A DNA stretch of 64,000 nt from Leptospiraceae bacterium. GTDB lineage: Bacteria > Spirochaetota > Leptospiria > Leptospirales > Leptospiraceae. Under the pieces are notes generated by a model. The model made no database searches. It was not told the origin of the DNA and worked only from the letters and a program-made list of their open reading frames with translations. Both the position numbers and the translations under genes were made by a program. Within the stretch, counting starts at the first letter, position 1; every line of letters starts with the position of its first letter. Location of the stretch: NCBI GenBank assembly GCA_024233875.1, contig JACKPB010000003.1, positions 186,001 through 250,000 of the forward strand, in the 5' to 3' direction. Of the stretch, positions 44,121 to 54,375 are shown piece by piece.

Positions 44121-45767
44121 TTACCTCGAGCCCCTCTTTTTAGATTTTTCTTGCCCTTCGGAACCGGAAACCAATTCCATTTTTATCTTAAAACTTACTC
44201 TTAGTTTTGTAACACCCTGAATGAGTCTTTTGTTCTGAATCTCTACATTTTTAAACATACTGCTTTTTTCCAGAGCACTCTGAAGAGTTCCCAGATCACT
44301 GTATTCATCTACTTTCCCGTAAATGTGAACTTCATTATCACTGTAAGTAAATTGCTCTAGAGCAAAACTAAACTCCTCCTTCGAAGGAAAATCCTGATGC
44401 AATTCCAAAAGAATATCTAAAATACTATCCTTACTTAAAAATAATCTTACAATTTCTGACTTTTTTTTCTGTCGGTTTACCTCTGTAAGAGCCTCACTCA
44501 TTACATCATCTTCTTCGGTCAATTCCCTACCGAACCCCTCCTTGAATTTCTTTCTGAGAGCTTCATTGTTCCTACTCAAGACTTTTTGATCATTGATAAC
44601 GCTAATGATAAAGATAGTCGTCAAAACCAGGAGTGAGATTCCGGTAAGGATAAAATGCAGTTTAAATGCACTGAATTGAAAGGAATTTTTATTTAAACGT
44701 TTGGAGAATACATCAGTAATAAAGTTAATTCTATCGTTTTTCTTTACCCGATAGTGATAGCCCATCGCTAAAGAATTTATATAAAGTTCATTATTCAATT
44801 CAAGAAAATCATATCTTTTGAATTGATAACCTGTCATTTCATTGAGGATTTTTTCTATATCCTTAAAAAGGGATCCCCCGCCCGAGAGGTAGATACTCAC
44901 CGGTCTTTCTGAAGCACGGATGGTGTGGATACTTTTCAAAAGCTCGGAGGATATCATTTTGATTGTTTCTATAATAATATTGTGAATGAGATCATAATCC
45001 TCTCTCTTCAAACCAAATTTACGAATGTAATCATTGATCTGAGCAGGTTCAGGACTGTGTATACTGAAATCGATGGAATGCTTGAGCTCTTCAGCCTCCT
45101 CCATTCCGATCTTTAATATCTTCATTAATTTTTCTGTAATACGATCTCCCCCTCCGGGAAAAAAACGGGAATGTGTGAGCTTGCCTTTAGAAATTAGGTT
45201 GAATATGCTTACCTTACCTCCGATGTCCAATTGAGCGGTATAATTGTCCAGAATCAATTTTCCAAAATGATTTTTCATCGGAATAGAAAGAGTGTATGGA
45301 TCAGAACTCATGCATTTTAAAGAAATATCGTTTCTGGAAAATGGGATGGCAGCTCTCTCTACATCATTTTGGTGGGATGAAAAAGTAATTACCCGGGAAG
45401 CTTCTTTCTCGAGATTAGAAATACTTCCCTGAATTACCATATCCTCTATCGGGAAAGGTACTACATTTTCTACTTCATATGGGATAATTTCCTTGATTGC
45501 TTTCTCATTGCCCAGAGGTACTACAATATCCCTAATAAAAACTTTATCTAATGGAAGATTGATAATAAAATTCGATTCTTCAGGAAAAAAACTCTGCATG
45601 AAACGAACAATATTGTATTCGTATTCATCGCCCTCATCTGCCTGAAAACGTACCAGCTTAAGTGATTCCCGTCTGAGTATGGATACGGATCCTAATATTT
45701 CTTTGTAAAGAATTCCTTTGATATAGGATGTTCCGTAATCTATCACCAGATATTGTTCAAAAATCAT
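44121..45767 (-). CDS. gspL: Type II secretion system protein GspL (PilM-like)
   Basis: A 548-residue inner-membrane platform protein. The cytoplasmic actin-like domain (about 1-340; VIDYGTSYIKG, PYEVENVVPFPIEDM, YLSGGGSLFKDIE) resembles PilM/GspL, with a membrane helix about 368-388 and a periplasmic ferredoxin-like C-terminal domain. GspL contacts GspE and GspM. Stop of gspK abuts its ATG, giving coupled translation. Confidence 0.82.
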   Translation of the reverse strand: MIFEQYLVIDYGTSYIKGILYKEILGSVSILRRESLKLVRFQADEGDEYEYNIVRFMQSFFPEESNFIINLPLDKVFIRDIVVPLGNEKAIKEIIPYEVENVVPFPIEDMVIQGSISNLEKEASRVITFSSHQNDVERAAIPFSRNDISLKCMSSDPYTLSIPMKNHFGKLILDNYTAQLDIGGKVSIFNLISKGKLTHSRFFPGGGDRITEKLMKILKIGMEEAEELKHSIDFSIHSPEPAQINDYIRKFGLKREDYDLIHNIIIETIKMISSELLKSIHTIRASERPVSIYLSGGGSLFKDIEKILNEMTGYQFKRYDFLELNNELYINSLAMGYHYRVKKNDRINFITDVFSKRLNKNSFQFSAFKLHFILTGISLLVLTTIFIISVINDQKVLSRNNEALRKKFKEGFGRELTEEDDVMSEALTEVNRQKKKSEIVRLFLSKDSILDILLELHQDFPSKEEFSFALEQFTYSDNEVHIYGKVDEYSDLGTLQSALEKSSMFKNVEIQNKRLIQGVTKLRVSFKIKMELVSGSEGQEKSKKRGSR

Positions 45768-46850
45768 CTAATCCTCTGAATAAAATAATATCTGGTCGTT
45801 AGTTAAATCAAAAAGAGATGTGACCCTTCGGACAGTCGAACCGACTTTTCCGACTCCAATTATTTTAAAGATTTCTCCTTTAGTTTTCACCCTACCTCCG
45901 GAAATGGAGGTACCATCACCCGCCAGCTCGTTGTACAAAGTAAATCCACTTGCTGTTTTCACTTGAAATTCGGCAAATTTCTCTAAATCCTTCAACTCTT
46001 TCACATAACCACCCCTTTCAATTTTAAACTTCAGCAATCTCATAGCCGCAGCTCTGGTCATAAATTCAGAAAGTGACATCAGCACATAAAAAGGAGCGGC
46101 ATTGATATTGATCCTCTCATCGCTTGTGTCCTTATAGGGTAAATAGGCTGTTATGTTATTGGATAAAATAAAATCACTATCTGTAACAAGAATTTTTTCT
46201 TCATCGCTGAGGAAATCCTGTGAATTATTCTTATCATAATCTGCCGGTTTTAGAGATTCATAAACAAGAGCCCGATCATATCCTTTGATCGAAGTCAATT
46301 CTGATAAATTGTAAAGGGGAGCATTTTTGATTTTTCTGGGTGGATTGAGAGAGGAATAGTATGCGATTTCTGCCCCACCACCGGTCTCATCATTGTTTTC
46401 ATCAATCCAATCCACGACAGCGAATATTTTTTCTTTAGGAATACCGAGTTGTTCGTACAACTTCTGAATCATTTCCATGACTCGAAGATTGGGTTGTTGG
46501 TCATAAGTCTTAACCAGATAGTTTATATTGATCTTTCCGTCTTCAGGAATGATTTTGTAGTAAATCATTCCACCTCCCAGAGGAACCGGAGGGGGATTGA
46601 AAGCTATGCCGGATTGGTAGAGAGCTTCCTCAGGTATTTTTTTTAGGGCTCCCAGCCCTCCCTGCATCCCGGCTCTCGCCAGAAGAAAAGCCCGAAATCC
46701 TTTGGCGTTTGTTGTAGCAATCTTGTATTCAGCTGCTCTTTCATCAAAAAATTTACTTGCGGTAAAAAAAGAGGCCGTCCCTACAGACATGACAAGGATG
46801 ATGATGATCATACCTTTTCTGGAGAAATGCTTACTAAATTTGAATTTCAT
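45768..46850 (-). CDS. gspK: Type II secretion system minor pseudopilin GspK
   Basis: A 360-residue minor pseudopilin. The N-terminus KGMIIIILVMSVGTASFFTA is the type IV pilin-like hydrophobic helix, although the +5 Glu typical of pilins is absent, as in GspK. The body holds VDWIDENNDETGGGAEIAYY, the Ca-binding-like acidic stretch common in GspK, then helix-hairpin-helix-like repeats (ERININAAPFYVL). It overlaps gspJ by 4 bp. Confidence 0.85.
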   Translation of the reverse strand: MKFKFSKHFSRKGMIIIILVMSVGTASFFTASKFFDERAAEYKIATTNAKGFRAFLLARAGMQGGLGALKKIPEEALYQSGIAFNPPPVPLGGGMIYYKIIPEDGKININYLVKTYDQQPNLRVMEMIQKLYEQLGIPKEKIFAVVDWIDENNDETGGGAEIAYYSSLNPPRKIKNAPLYNLSELTSIKGYDRALVYESLKPADYDKNNSQDFLSDEEKILVTDSDFILSNNITAYLPYKDTSDERININAAPFYVLMSLSEFMTRAAAMRLLKFKIERGGYVKELKDLEKFAEFQVKTASGFTLYNELAGDGTSISGGRVKTKGEIFKIIGVGKVGSTVRRVTSLFDLTNDQILFYSED

Positions 46851-47485
46851 TTATAGTACAATCCCGGAAAAGAAAGAGATTCATATTTCATTTCCACATT
46901 TCCCACGAGTGCTATAATCTCAATACGAATCAATTTGGGTATCTTTTTCTTGTCCCTATGATTCCAGTCATCTTCCCATTTGTCCCCTCTTTGTGAGTAC
47001 TTGAGCTGAAAACTAACTACATGATCGAGGAGAACATGTTCGAGACCTCCGGAGAAAGGGTTCTTGTCGACCATTTCATCTTCCCGTCGAATTAAATAAA
47101 ACAGCTCTTCTTTGTCTTCCATCGGTCGGAGAAAGAAAGAAACTTCCCGAATCGCTGGAAGACCCACCTCTTCGGCATTCTGATGATACGCGGCAAAAAC
47201 TACCTTGTCCCGTCTTGCATTCTTAGTCCCTTCATTTATGCCTATAAAAACCAATCTTTTGTGACCATCGATAAAAAAAGTCTGAGAGAATGTAGATCGG
47301 AGATTTTCGAGAGCAAAGAAAATGCTCTGCCTATTGGTTCCATTGGTCGGAGAAGCTCTTCTCGAAATGTTAAGAGCGGTTGAAAATGCAGTAAATATTC
47401 CCGTAAAGATTACACTCAGCAGAGCTATCACTATAGTCAACTCGACTAGAGTGAAGCCCGACCTAAACCTTCGGGTCAGTCTCAA
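46847..47485 (-). CDS. gspJ: Type II secretion system minor pseudopilin GspJ
   Basis: A minor pseudopilin of 212 residues with the class III signal motif RSG^FTLVELTIV, where prepilin peptidase would cut before Phe. I start at TTG 47485 instead of the in-frame ATG 47521. The TTG lies two bases past the TAG of the STAS gene, has AGGA 7 nt upstream, and gives a short basic leader of ten residues, as normal for these proteins. The longer form would overlap the STAS gene by 34 bp. Its ATGA overlap with gspK couples them. Confidence 0.8.
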   Translation of the reverse strand: MRLTRRFRSGFTLVELTIVIALLSVIFTGIFTAFSTALNISRRASPTNGTNRQSIFFALENLRSTFSQTFFIDGHKRLVFIGINEGTKNARRDKVVFAAYHQNAEEVGLPAIREVSFFLRPMEDKEELFYLIRREDEMVDKNPFSGGLEHVLLDHVVSFQLKYSQRGDKWEDDWNHRDKKKIPKLIRIEIIALVGNVEMKYESLSFPGLYYK

Positions 47486-47487
47486 AA

Positions 47488-47877
47488 CTAGGTCCTTTTG
47501 GTACGAAAGTATTCGATACACTCTTCTTCAGTTAGAAAATTTTTAATGATGCTTCCCAACTCCATGATTTCGAGAACCTTACGATTTTCAGGAGAAAGAC
47601 AACAAAACTTAACTTCCAGATTTACTTTGCTTTTGTCCTTTATCATTTTAATAAAAATACTAAAACCACTCGAAGAAATCAATCCTGTATTTTCAAGATT
47701 CAGGACTGTATCGTAATCCGGATAGATCGAATAGAGAGGGTTGGATTCGGTTTCAATAGACTTAGCAGTATTGATCTCAATATTTCCGGACAAATGAAAA
47801 ATAATGATCTTCTCCTTGTGTAGAATCCTGACCTGATCTATGAGAAACCTGGAGTTCTTTTTTTGTAAATCTAACAT
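47488..47877 (-). CDS. STAS-domain protein upstream of gspJ
   Basis: A 129-residue protein with a STAS domain pattern: IIIFHLSGNIEINTAKSIE near 25-43, DTVLNLENTGLISSSGFSIF near 55-74, then helix and strand. The ISSSG loop carries the serine that is phosphorylated in anti-sigma-factor antagonists. It ends two bases before the gspJ start codon, so it may be coexpressed with the secretion genes, and 39 bp separate it from the next upstream gene. Confidence 0.8.
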   Translation of the reverse strand: MLDLQKKNSRFLIDQVRILHKEKIIIFHLSGNIEINTAKSIETESNPLYSIYPDYDTVLNLENTGLISSSGFSIFIKMIKDKSKVNLEVKFCCLSPENRKVLEIMELGSIIKNFLTEEECIEYFRTKRT

Positions 47878-47916
47878 AACCCTTTTCCTTCTTTAGTATC
47901 ACATTCAATGAAATTC

Positions 47917-48381
47917 TTATTTTAGAATTTCATCTATCGAAGTAGACTCCAAACTGTTCAATTTGTATACAGGTATATTTTCCGGATGTTTTTTATTCTC
48001 TTCCTGAACATCTTTTAACTTCCGATACACTGCCGGAAAATAATTCTTTTTTTCTGAAGTGCTATAAGCTTCAAAGAAACCGATCAATTGACCTCTCACC
48101 CTATACGCCTGACCCGGAAATAGACCATCAATTCGATACACAGCCTCCCGATCAAATTTATCACGTCTGTACTTAAAATAGATCTCAGCACCTTCTATGT
48201 CATAAAAAATCAGATAGTCTTCGTCTTTGTCTCTAAATATTAGTTTCCATTCCTGAGGAAACTCCCCTTTCTTTTTTAAATCATTGATACGGGGATCTGT
48301 GGAAGATAAAATTCCTTCATACTTCCCCTCGGAATAAATTGAAACAAATCCGATTAAAAGCATTAAGTAAAAAAATTTCAT
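47917..48381 (-). CDS. Small secreted protein of unknown function
   Basis: A 154-residue protein with a signal peptide (about 1-18), then a beta-rich body with YRIDGLFPGQAYRVRGQLIGFF, which resembles an OB-fold-like strand pattern. I do not recognise a family. Its ATGA overlaps the stop of the HEAT-repeat gene. Confidence 0.65.
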   Translation of the reverse strand: MKFFYLMLLIGFVSIYSEGKYEGILSSTDPRINDLKKKGEFPQEWKLIFRDKDEDYLIFYDIEGAEIYFKYRRDKFDREAVYRIDGLFPGQAYRVRGQLIGFFEAYSTSEKKNYFPAVYRKLKDVQEENKKHPENIPVYKLNSLESTSIDEILK

Positions 48382-49563
48382 TTTGCGTCTGCTTTCTTGA
48401 TTTCTGCTTCTCCGGATCCATTTTCACCTGTTTTGGTTTCGCCCGGATTGTAACGTTTCTTCATTTCTTCCAAGAGTTTTTTGGCAACTTCCTGAACCTT
48501 TCGACTCGGATCACGATTGGCTTTGTAGTCGATGAGTTCAAAGACTTCAGGATTGTTGATTTCTGCCAATTGTTTGATAGCCCTTAGTCTTACATTGGGA
48601 TCATCATCCTTTGCATAACTAATTAAGTCTTTAAGTATCTCTGTATCACCGAGAGTAACAAGAGCTGCGATGCAATAGATTTTCAAGTTGGATAGTCTTT
48701 TGACTTCCAATTTGCTTTTTGTCTCATTGATTTTATCAAGAACAGATTTTATCTTTTCTATGGATTTTTGAGAATTCATCTTTGCTAATGCATTGACCGA
48801 GTAGGCTCTCGTCATAGGATCTTCGGATTCATCAAGAGCTGTTTCTATGAGAGCATTCTCCGCACGGGGATCTTTTACCTTTCCAAAAAACAATGCTATG
48901 GAAGCCCTGAGATTGGTATTTGTAGTTTTTTCTTTGAACTTTGTCTCTAAAAACTCGGAAGCGTCTTTTCCGGATTCAAGTTCACTGATAGCTGTGATTG
49001 CATTGGAGGTAAGTCTCTGATGCTTTGTAAAGTCCTGATTCTTTATCAACTTCAATAAATCAGGTGATGATTGCTCGATTTTTAATTTTTGAATCGTGAA
49101 GATAGCTGCCTCTTTCACATCTTCCGATTTATCTTCCAGTGAAGAAATGATGTTTTGGGGCTCGGCGGTGTACTTTACCTCGGCAAGAGTCCTGAGACAG
49201 GTAATTTTCACCCCCATATCATTGTCTGTGATCAAAATATTTGAGATCAGTTGGTAGAGCTCCAGGGAATGCTCGGGAGGGAAATGGATGACTTCTCTCA
49301 TCGCATCTTTTCTTTCCCTATTGCTGCCGTACTTTAAGATTTTTGTAAGGATTTCTTTCTTTTTAGAAATCTGCTCTTCACTCAATCCCTTTTTGGGCTT
49401 ATCTTTTTTGGATGAAGACTTTTCCTCTTCTTTTTCTGAGGTTTCCACTCCCCGCATAAACTCAGAGCCATCTTCTGAAGGTTCGGATTCGACACCGGAT
49501 GCGTTCGGCTCTATGTCCTCTTTTGAGAAGATAACTTGCGGATAAGAAACTAGGGAAAGAAGG

Positions 49564-50058
<495 letters not shown>

Positions 50059-50165
50059 TGTAACCTTTCAAATCACCCCAGAATTCAAGATTTTCAGTAA
50101 AACCTAAATTCTGAGGTTTTTCAGTCAATAAACTTGTGAAAAAGCTATTGTTTTTTCAATAAGAG

Positions 50166-50852
50166 TTAGAAGTATCTTTTGAGAATCTCAAGTCCCTTCT
50201 CTTTATAGACGATATCTTCAACCTTATGTTCGGGTTTAGGTTCATTGTTCGCCATCCACTCTAATTGTTTTTTTGCTTTTTCTTTTTGTCCGATATCGAT
50301 GTACAACTCAGCTAAGTACAAACGATTGTTGAAAAAATCAGGACCGATTTCAATAGCTCTTTCTAAGTGTTGAAGAGCTTTGGTTTTGTTTCCTACTGAG
50401 ATCGGCCAACCGGGAGCCATGTGGTAGAGTCTACCCAAAGCTCTATGAGGACCTGCGAAGAAAAAGTTTTCATTTTCTTTCAGGACGATTTCATAGCTTT
50501 TCTTCATAGGATCCACAGAAGCGAGGGAAGCCATCATTCCCCGACAGAGTCCCAACATTCCAACATTGGATGCATACCAGAAATTTCCATAAATTGCTTT
50601 TGGATTGAGAGTGATGGCTTCTTTTCCATAGTTCACCCCATGTTCATAAAACAATTCCTGCTTTTTGGCATCATTCACCTCAAAGAGACCTTTGTAGAAA
50701 TAGGCACTGGAGAGTTTTCCGCAAATTAAGTCTTCATTAGGATACTGTGCTTTTAAGGTATTGAGTGAATTGATAGCTTTGTCGAGATTTCCGGGGGTCT
50801 CCCGTAAATCCAACATACTGCTGATTTCTTTTAGTAGGTCTTTCGTAAACAT
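50166..50852 (-). CDS. TPR protein similar to TRAP transporter TatT component
   Basis: A 228-residue helical protein with TPR-like repeats. GPHRALGRLYHMAPGWPISVGNKTKALQHLERAIEIGPDF matches the Treponema pallidum TatT-type pattern. Here no signal peptide or lipobox is visible, so it may be cytoplasmic. AGGGGA precedes the ATG. Neighbours are glgP (12 bp upstream) and the response regulator. Confidence 0.7.
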   Translation of the reverse strand: MFTKDLLKEISSMLDLRETPGNLDKAINSLNTLKAQYPNEDLICGKLSSAYFYKGLFEVNDAKKQELFYEHGVNYGKEAITLNPKAIYGNFWYASNVGMLGLCRGMMASLASVDPMKKSYEIVLKENENFFFAGPHRALGRLYHMAPGWPISVGNKTKALQHLERAIEIGPDFFNNRLYLAELYIDIGQKEKAKKQLEWMANNEPKPEHKVEDIVYKEKGLEILKRYF

Positions 50853-50863
50853 CTTATCCCCTT

Positions 50864-53377
50864 TTAATTTATTTTGTGTAATTGTGTTGGTTTCGAAATG
50901 TGTAGTTTTTCAACTTTCCAAATGTCTCTAGCATACTCTAGAATTGTTCGATCGGAGGAAAATTTACCCATTCTGGCAACATTCAAAATAGACTTTTTAT
51001 TCCAACTTTCTCGATTGAGGAAGTCAGTAGAAATTCTGGATTGAACTTTTGCATAGGAATCATAATCCGCCAGAAGCATGTAAACATCATCATAGTAGAG
51101 ATTGTCATGGATGGGCATAAATACATCCCGATTTCCATTGGCAAAATATCCCTCCCGAATCAATGTGAACACTCTTTGGAGTTCTGCGTTTTTATGTATC
51201 TCACTAGCAGGATGGTATCCATTTTTCTTCCATTCCATAACTTCTTCGGTTTTGAGACCGAAAATATAGAAGTTTTCTTCCCCTACCTCTTCCATCATTT
51301 CAATATTTGCTCCATCCAGAGTTCCCACTGTAAGGGCTCCATTGAGAGCAAATTTCATATTCCCGGTTCCACTGGCTTCTGTTCCTGCAGTTGAAATCTG
51401 CTCGGATAGATCCGATGCCGGAAAAATCTTTTCTGCGAGAGAGACGCGGTAATTGGGGAGGAAGACAACCTTGATTCGACCATCCACATTTTTGTCATTA
51501 TTGACCACATCCGCAACTGCATTGATGAATCGAATGATGAGTTTTGCCATAAAGTAACCCGGAGCTGCTTTCCCTCCGAAGATGAAAGTACGGGGAACGA
51601 TCTCCAGGGCAGGGTTTTGTTGGATACGGGTGTAGAGACCAACTACATGCAAAATATTCAAAAGTTGACGTTTGTACTCATGGAAACGTTTGATCTGAAC
51701 ATCAAAAATGGAATTGGTGTCTACCTTCACTCCGGATGTATCCAGAATGATCTTAGCAATCACTTCCTTATTTTGAGTTTTGATCTTCTGCCAGCTGTCC
51801 TGAAATTCACGATCTTCAGCGTAGGCTTCAAGATCTTTCAATCGATTTAGATCATGAACAAAATCCACACCGATTTTAGAGTGAATCAGGCTTGTCAATC
51901 TTGGATTCGCTTTTATCAAGAACCTTCTGTGTGTGATACCATTGGTCTTGTTATTGAACTTTTCCTTGCTGATTTTGTAGAATCCAGGAAACACTAGAGA
52001 CTTGAGCAATTCTGTGTGTAGGGCTGCAACACCATTTACACTAAAGCTTCCGATGATGGCAAGATTTGCCATACGAACTTTCTTATCTCCGCCTTCCATG
52101 ATGATTGACATTCTGGAGAGATCTTCTTCAGAGAGGTCGGGAATTTGTTTTGCCTGTTCAATGAATCTATGGTTGATCTCATAAATGATCTGCATATGTC
52201 TGGGCAATAGATGTTCGATGAGTGATACATTCCAGGTTTCGAGAGCTTCGGGCAGAACTGTGTGGTTGGTATAAGCAAAGACCTTGGTACAGATTTCCCA
52301 AGCCGGATCCCACTCGAGGTTTTCGATATCAATCAAAATTCTCATCAACTCGGGAATAGAAATACTAGGATGTGTGTCATTCAATTGAATCGTAGCTTTT
52401 TCGTGGAAATGATCAAATGTCTTATGATCTCTCTTGTAACGGTGAACTATGTCCTGAAGAGATGCAGAAGCCATAAGATACTGTTGCTTGAGTCTGAGAA
52501 TCTTGCCCTGCTCGGTCTTGTCATTTGGATAAAGAACCTTGGAAATATTTTCTGACTTTTGCTTGTCTTCAACTGCCTTTAGATAGTCGCCATGATTGAA
52601 GTAGTCAAAATTGAATTCTTGAGAAGATCTCGCAGACCAGAGTCTGAGATTGTTTGTGGTTGTAGTATTGTATCCCGGAATCGGGTAGTCGTAGGCTACA
52701 GCCTGAACGGACTCTGTAGGAAACCATTTGGCTACGATACGACCTGTAGGACTTACCTTGTTCTCGACATGACCGTAAAAGAATACATTGTAAATCACAT
52801 CAACTCTGTGCAATTCCCAGGGGTTTCCTTCAGAGAGCCAATGGTCGGGTTTCTCAATCTGGAGACCATTTTCTATGTGCTGGTTAAAAATTCCATACTC
52901 ATAACGAAGTCCATAACCGAAACCGGGCAATTCGAGTGTGGAAAGAGAGTCCATAAAACAAGCCGCTAATCTACCCAGACCACCATTTCCCAGACCGGCA
53001 TCATGTTCATACTCTTCGATTTTATTGATATCATAACCAAAATTTTTGAGTGCTTCATCCACTAAGTCAAAAATACCCATATTGATCATGGAATTGGTTA
53101 GAGTTCTACCTAATAGAAATTCCAGGGAGAGATAATAGACCCGCTTAGGGTTTTTTTTACGATAGGTTTCCTGAGTGTCATTGAATCGATCAATGATCAC
53201 ATCCCGGACAGCATAGGAAGTGGCTTTGTAGACATCTTCTTCTGTAGTGTTGAATTTGTGCTTTCCGAGTGTGTACTCTAAGTGGTGGGCAATTTTATTT
53301 TGAATTGTTTCAGTGCTTACTTTTCTTTCTGCTGCAAGCATTGCCCATAATTTTTCGTGTGAATTGTTAATTACCAT
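50864..53377 (-). CDS. glgP: Glycogen phosphorylase
   Basis: An 837-residue phosphorylase that releases glucose-1-phosphate from glycogen. Family features: N-terminal HDAGLGNGGLGRLAACF loop, IQLNDTHPS, QIKRFHEYKRQLLN, and the PLP-binding Lys in GTGNMKFALNGAL with EAS upstream. Length is as in other bacterial enzymes. The start I prefer is ATG 53377, with AAGAGG five nt upstream; GTG 53383 is the alternative. A plausible promoter lies at 53429-53457. Confidence 0.96.
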   Translation of the reverse strand: MVINNSHEKLWAMLAAERKVSTETIQNKIAHHLEYTLGKHKFNTTEEDVYKATSYAVRDVIIDRFNDTQETYRKKNPKRVYYLSLEFLLGRTLTNSMINMGIFDLVDEALKNFGYDINKIEEYEHDAGLGNGGLGRLAACFMDSLSTLELPGFGYGLRYEYGIFNQHIENGLQIEKPDHWLSEGNPWELHRVDVIYNVFFYGHVENKVSPTGRIVAKWFPTESVQAVAYDYPIPGYNTTTTNNLRLWSARSSQEFNFDYFNHGDYLKAVEDKQKSENISKVLYPNDKTEQGKILRLKQQYLMASASLQDIVHRYKRDHKTFDHFHEKATIQLNDTHPSISIPELMRILIDIENLEWDPAWEICTKVFAYTNHTVLPEALETWNVSLIEHLLPRHMQIIYEINHRFIEQAKQIPDLSEEDLSRMSIIMEGGDKKVRMANLAIIGSFSVNGVAALHTELLKSLVFPGFYKISKEKFNNKTNGITHRRFLIKANPRLTSLIHSKIGVDFVHDLNRLKDLEAYAEDREFQDSWQKIKTQNKEVIAKIILDTSGVKVDTNSIFDVQIKRFHEYKRQLLNILHVVGLYTRIQQNPALEIVPRTFIFGGKAAPGYFMAKLIIRFINAVADVVNNDKNVDGRIKVVFLPNYRVSLAEKIFPASDLSEQISTAGTEASGTGNMKFALNGALTVGTLDGANIEMMEEVGEENFYIFGLKTEEVMEWKKNGYHPASEIHKNAELQRVFTLIREGYFANGNRDVFMPIHDNLYYDDVYMLLADYDSYAKVQSRISTDFLNRESWNKKSILNVARMGKFSSDRTILEYARDIWKVEKLHISKPTQLHKIN

Positions 53378-53428
53378 CCTCACCTCTTAATAATTGCGAT
53401 TTAAATAGGATATATTTTGATTCTTTGA

Positions 53429-53457
53429 TTCTGCAAGTTAAATTTCTTTTTGACAAA
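53429..53457 (-). promoter_or_regulatory. Candidate sigma70 promoter of glgP
   Basis: On the minus strand TTGTCA (53452-53457) and CAGAAT (53429-53434) are separated by 17 nt. The predicted start is near 53422, leaving a leader of about 45 nt before glgP. The -35 is 5/6 and the -10 is 4/6 of consensus. Confidence 0.45.
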
Positions 53458-53614
53458 AGAATTCTAAAATTCCCTGAAAGAAACGAAGAGAATACTAAAG
53501 AATTGATTGATTTACATTTTCCTAATGCTTAACCGCAGAGTTTAGATTCCGAACTGTAAAAATTCAAAAAAAACCGGGTTGACCTCTTGCAAATGGATTG
53601 AAAGAATTTCTATT

Positions 53615-53827
53615 ATGAAAATCATTTTATTGGGATTTCTTTTGTATCTCCTATTTGTCATCCTTTTCAAAGCATTTCGATTCTTTTCAATTTTCAAAGT
53701 GGTAAAAGTCAATCTCGAAGAGATGCGTGCGGCACAATCAGAATTCTCAGATCAGGGTAAGGAAAAGGATATTTCCTCTGAAGTCAAAATCATTGAAGAG
53801 AAAAGGTTTCTGGAAGAAAAGAACTAG
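53615..53827 (+). CDS. Small single-pass membrane protein
   Basis: A 70-residue protein with one membrane helix (about 3-22) and a charged, helical C-terminal half. No family is recognised. An in-frame TTG at 53579 would add 12 residues, but the ATG is better. No good RBS is visible. It lies 43 bp before the lipoprotein gene and may be its operon partner. Confidence 0.55.
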   Translation: MKIILLGFLLYLLFVILFKAFRFFSIFKVVKVNLEEMRAAQSEFSDQGKEKDISSEVKIIEEKRFLEEKN

Positions 53828-53869
53828 TTTTTTTTTAGCGTATTCCGATTTTTAGATAAGGAGAATCCA

Positions 53870-54373
53870 TTGCGTTTTAAAATACTATTTTCTTTTCTAA
53901 TTCTAAACTTTCTTAGCCACTGCGGCTCCTCAGCAGGAGAATTCGGCTGGGCGGTGACCCGTGATCAGGGTAAGGATATTTTAGAAAGAGAACTCACTCA
54001 AATTACAGAGTACAAGATGATGAGTGAAAAATTGATATTCTCCCCGAAAGATACCATCCACTACGTTTACATAATTTCAGGAAACCCTCTTTCCGGAATC
54101 AGTTCGGAGGATGAGATTTTTGTAAGTCTGGAAAAAGAATCTTTGGGTTACGTGGAAATTGATATCAAAAAGAAGTTAGTGGAGACCTCCAGCAATTCAC
54201 TCAAAGACAAATTTAAAAATCTGGAAGTGGGACACTACATCATGAAAATTGGGATCAATGGAGAGCTGGTAGATAGTGTGATGTTTGATGTGGTTCCCGA
54301 TGAAGGATATGAGATCAAGGATACAGTAGATGAAGATGAAGAAAAAGATGATATCATCCGATTTTCTAAGTGA
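53870..54373 (+). CDS. Putative lipoprotein
   Basis: A 167-residue exported protein. A hydrophobic signal ends with LSHC at residue 18, a likely lipobox. The mature part is mixed alpha/beta with an acidic C-terminal tail (DEDEEKDD). No domain recognised. The start is TTG 53870, preceded by AAGGAG at 7 nt, which decides it. Confidence 0.7.
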   Translation: MRFKILFSFLILNFLSHCGSSAGEFGWAVTRDQGKDILERELTQITEYKMMSEKLIFSPKDTIHYVYIISGNPLSGISSEDEIFVSLEKESLGYVEIDIKKKLVETSSNSLKDKFKNLEVGHYIMKIGINGELVDSVMFDVVPDEGYEIKDTVDEDEEKDDIIRFSK

Positions 54374-54375
54374 TC

